A DNA stretch of 64,000 nucleotides, taken from positions 1-64,000 of the forward strand of contig NZ_WTLH01000008.1 of assembly GCF_011421595.1 (NCBI RefSeq), read 5' to 3'. Position 1 is the stretch's first letter. Every line of letters begins with the position of its first letter. Of this stretch, positions 62,840 through 64,000 are shown piece after piece. This stretch comes from Streptomyces sp. YIM 98790 (GTDB taxonomy: Bacteria > Actinomycetota > Actinomycetes > Streptomycetales > Streptomycetaceae). Position numbers and translations under genes: made by a program. Below the pieces are notes generated by a model. That model saw only the letters and a list, made by a program, of their open reading frames with translations. It was not told the DNA's origin and searched no databases.

Positions 62840-64000
62840 CTACTCCTCCGCTCCGGGCCGGGTCATCTCCTCGGCCAGCGCCCGGGCGCCCGAGGCCAGG
62901 TCCAGGTCCGGCCGGCCGTCACCCGCGGCACCGAGCGCCAGCCGCGGCAGGAGCTGCGCGGTGACCAGCGTGGTCAGCGCCGAGGGCTCACCGCCCGCCG
63001 GGTCGGTCTGCACCACCACGGGCTTGGGAGCGTTCTGCGCCAGGGTGGCGCCCACCTCCAGCCGCCGGCGGGCCAGCTCGTACTGGAGCACCGCCCGGTT
63101 GTCCCGGTAGGCGGTGGCCAGCCGCTGCTGCGCCTTTGCCTCGTTCTCGGCCGAGACCAGATCGGCCCGGCCCCTGGTCTCGATCTCGAAGCGGACCCGC
63201 TGCGCCTCGGTCTCCTGCTGCTCCAGCATCTGCGCGACGTCCTTGCGCGCCTGGTTCAGCGCGGCATTGACCTCGACGATCTTGGCGTCCCGGATCTTCT
63301 TGGCGCGCTCGATCTCCATCAGCAGGTTGTCGGTGCGGCGCTTGCGCGTCAGCCCCCACTCCTGCTCGTAGGCGACCCGCTCCTTGGCCACCGTCTCCCG
63401 GGTGGCCAGGTGCTGCTGGTACTGGGCCGGGAGCTGGACGTCCGGGATGTTGCAGCCGGTGATCCGCACCCCGTACCGGTCGAGCTGCCGGTTGAGCAGC
63501 TGCTGCATGTCCGCCACGTCCGAGCCGCGCAGGTCGTAGGCGCGCTCGGTGCGCACCTGACGGCCGCGCTGCCGGATGGCGTCCTGCACCGCGCTGGACA
63601 GCACCAGGTCGAAGTTGCCCGCGCCGATGGTCCGCACGAACATCACGGCGTCGGTGATGCGGAACTTCAGGAAGAACTCGATGGACTTCAGCGGCACGTT
63701 CTCCCGCGTCGGGCAGGCCACCACCGGGGCCGAGTAGGGAATCTCGGTGGAGGTGTCGACCACGAAATCCACCCCGGACCACGGGTGCCACAGATAGTGC
63801 CGGCCCGGGTCCAGGACGCCGGCGATGGCGCCGTACTTGGTCAGCACACCGGTGGTGCCCTGCTCGATCTCCACGATGGAGGAGCGCCACCACCACAGCA
63901 CGCCGCACAGCAGGCTCACCGCGGCCACCGTGAAGGCGACCACGGACAGCGCGCCCCAGGCCGTCTCCGAGGCGGCGTTCCCGGCGTCGGACTCGGCGGC
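62840..64000 (-). CDS. SPFH/Band 7 domain membrane protein (N-terminus beyond the window)
   Basis: At least 386 residues; the frame stays open to the window edge, so the start is outside. One membrane helix (VVAFTVAAVSLLCGVLWWW) is followed by the SPFH domain (GTTGVLTKYGAIAGVLDPGRHYLW, then PLKSIEFFLKFRITDAVMFV). A long charged coiled coil follows (about 200-300: ERAKKIRDAKIVEVNAALNQ), as in stomatin/flotillin relatives, then an Ala/Pro-rich tail. Such proteins form oligomeric membrane microdomain scaffolds; the specific role here is unknown. Confidence 0.88.
   Translation of the reverse strand, partial: AAESDAGNAASETAWGALSVVAFTVAAVSLLCGVLWWWRSSIVEIEQGTTGVLTKYGAIAGVLDPGRHYLWHPWSGVDFVVDTSTEIPYSAPVVACPTRENVPLKSIEFFLKFRITDAVMFVRTIGAGNFDLVLSSAVQDAIRQRGRQVRTERAYDLRGSDVADMQQLLNRQLDRYGVRITGCNIPDVQLPAQYQQHLATRETVAKERVAYEQEWGLTRKRRTDNLLMEIERAKKIRDAKIVEVNAALNQARKDVAQMLEQQETEAQRVRFEIETRGRADLVSAENEAKAQQRLATAYRDNRAVLQYELARRRLEVGATLAQNAPKPVVVQTDPAGGEPSALTTLVTAQLLPRLALGAAGDGRPDLDLASGARALAEEMTRPGAEE

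Overview
The window reads as chromosome of a high-GC filamentous actinomycete, most probably Streptomyces or a close relative. Coding sequence has G/C at nearly every third position and GTG/TTG starts are common. The window carries chaplins (proteins of aerial growth), several HATPase / XRE-DUF5753 / DUF397 regulatory sets typical of streptomycetes, and 14-bp palindromes that match the cellulose regulator CebR site.

Layout. 1-6000: a degenerate RecD-like protein, small conserved proteins, a long sortase-anchored chaplin beside a short chaplin, an M20 peptidase. 6018-10272: an intact tRNA-Leu(GAG), then a TetR / isochorismatase pair and a secreted protein whose N-terminal third resembles the CdtB genotoxin nuclease, ending at fragments of tRNA-Tyr and tRNA-Leu 3' ends; this looks like a small tRNA-bounded islet. 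10460-29376: a beta-glucan utilisation region. It holds two GH6 proteins with CebR-type boxes, a GH1 beta-glucosidase translationally coupled to an oligopeptide-type (family 5) ABC importer, two LacI regulators, a DUF1996 protein and a CBM32-CBM32-GH16 laminarinase. A third GH6 protein with its own box lies apart at 41.4 kb. 29.5-33 kb: ATP-grasp and VanW proteins. 33.1-40.1 kb: the urtABCDE urea importer with an unsecreted UrtA/AmiC-like protein and a MarR regulator. 40.2-41.2 kb: a Tat-signal miniprotein and a PGRP amidase.

43-52 kb is mixed: a PrmC-like methyltransferase, two adjacent proteins sharing an amyloid-signalling-like motif, an AhpD-like protein, a second HATPase/XRE/DUF397 set, a CmtR-like sensor with a CDF metal exporter, a KsdD-like flavoprotein and two DUF202 membrane proteins. 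52.3-62.6 kb holds acyl-CoA chemistry (APH-like phosphotransferase plus acyl-CoA dehydrogenase; quinone oxidoreductase, TetR and SDR; MaoC) with similar TetR-type operators at both ends. This is interrupted at 54.8-59.5 kb by an accessory insertion with visibly lower GC: a HEPN-like protein plus a 916-residue KGGVGR/P-loop double NTPase (candidate conflict system), flanked by gene debris. An SPFH-domain gene runs off the right edge.

Strongest leads: the CdtB-SGNH-FG-GAP fusion and its tRNA-scar boundary; two GH6 paralogues lacking both canonical catalytic-site aspartates; the shared motif pair at 43.9-44.8 kb; the HEPN/KGGVGR module; and two variants of GAGCGCTC operators that divide the glucan region.
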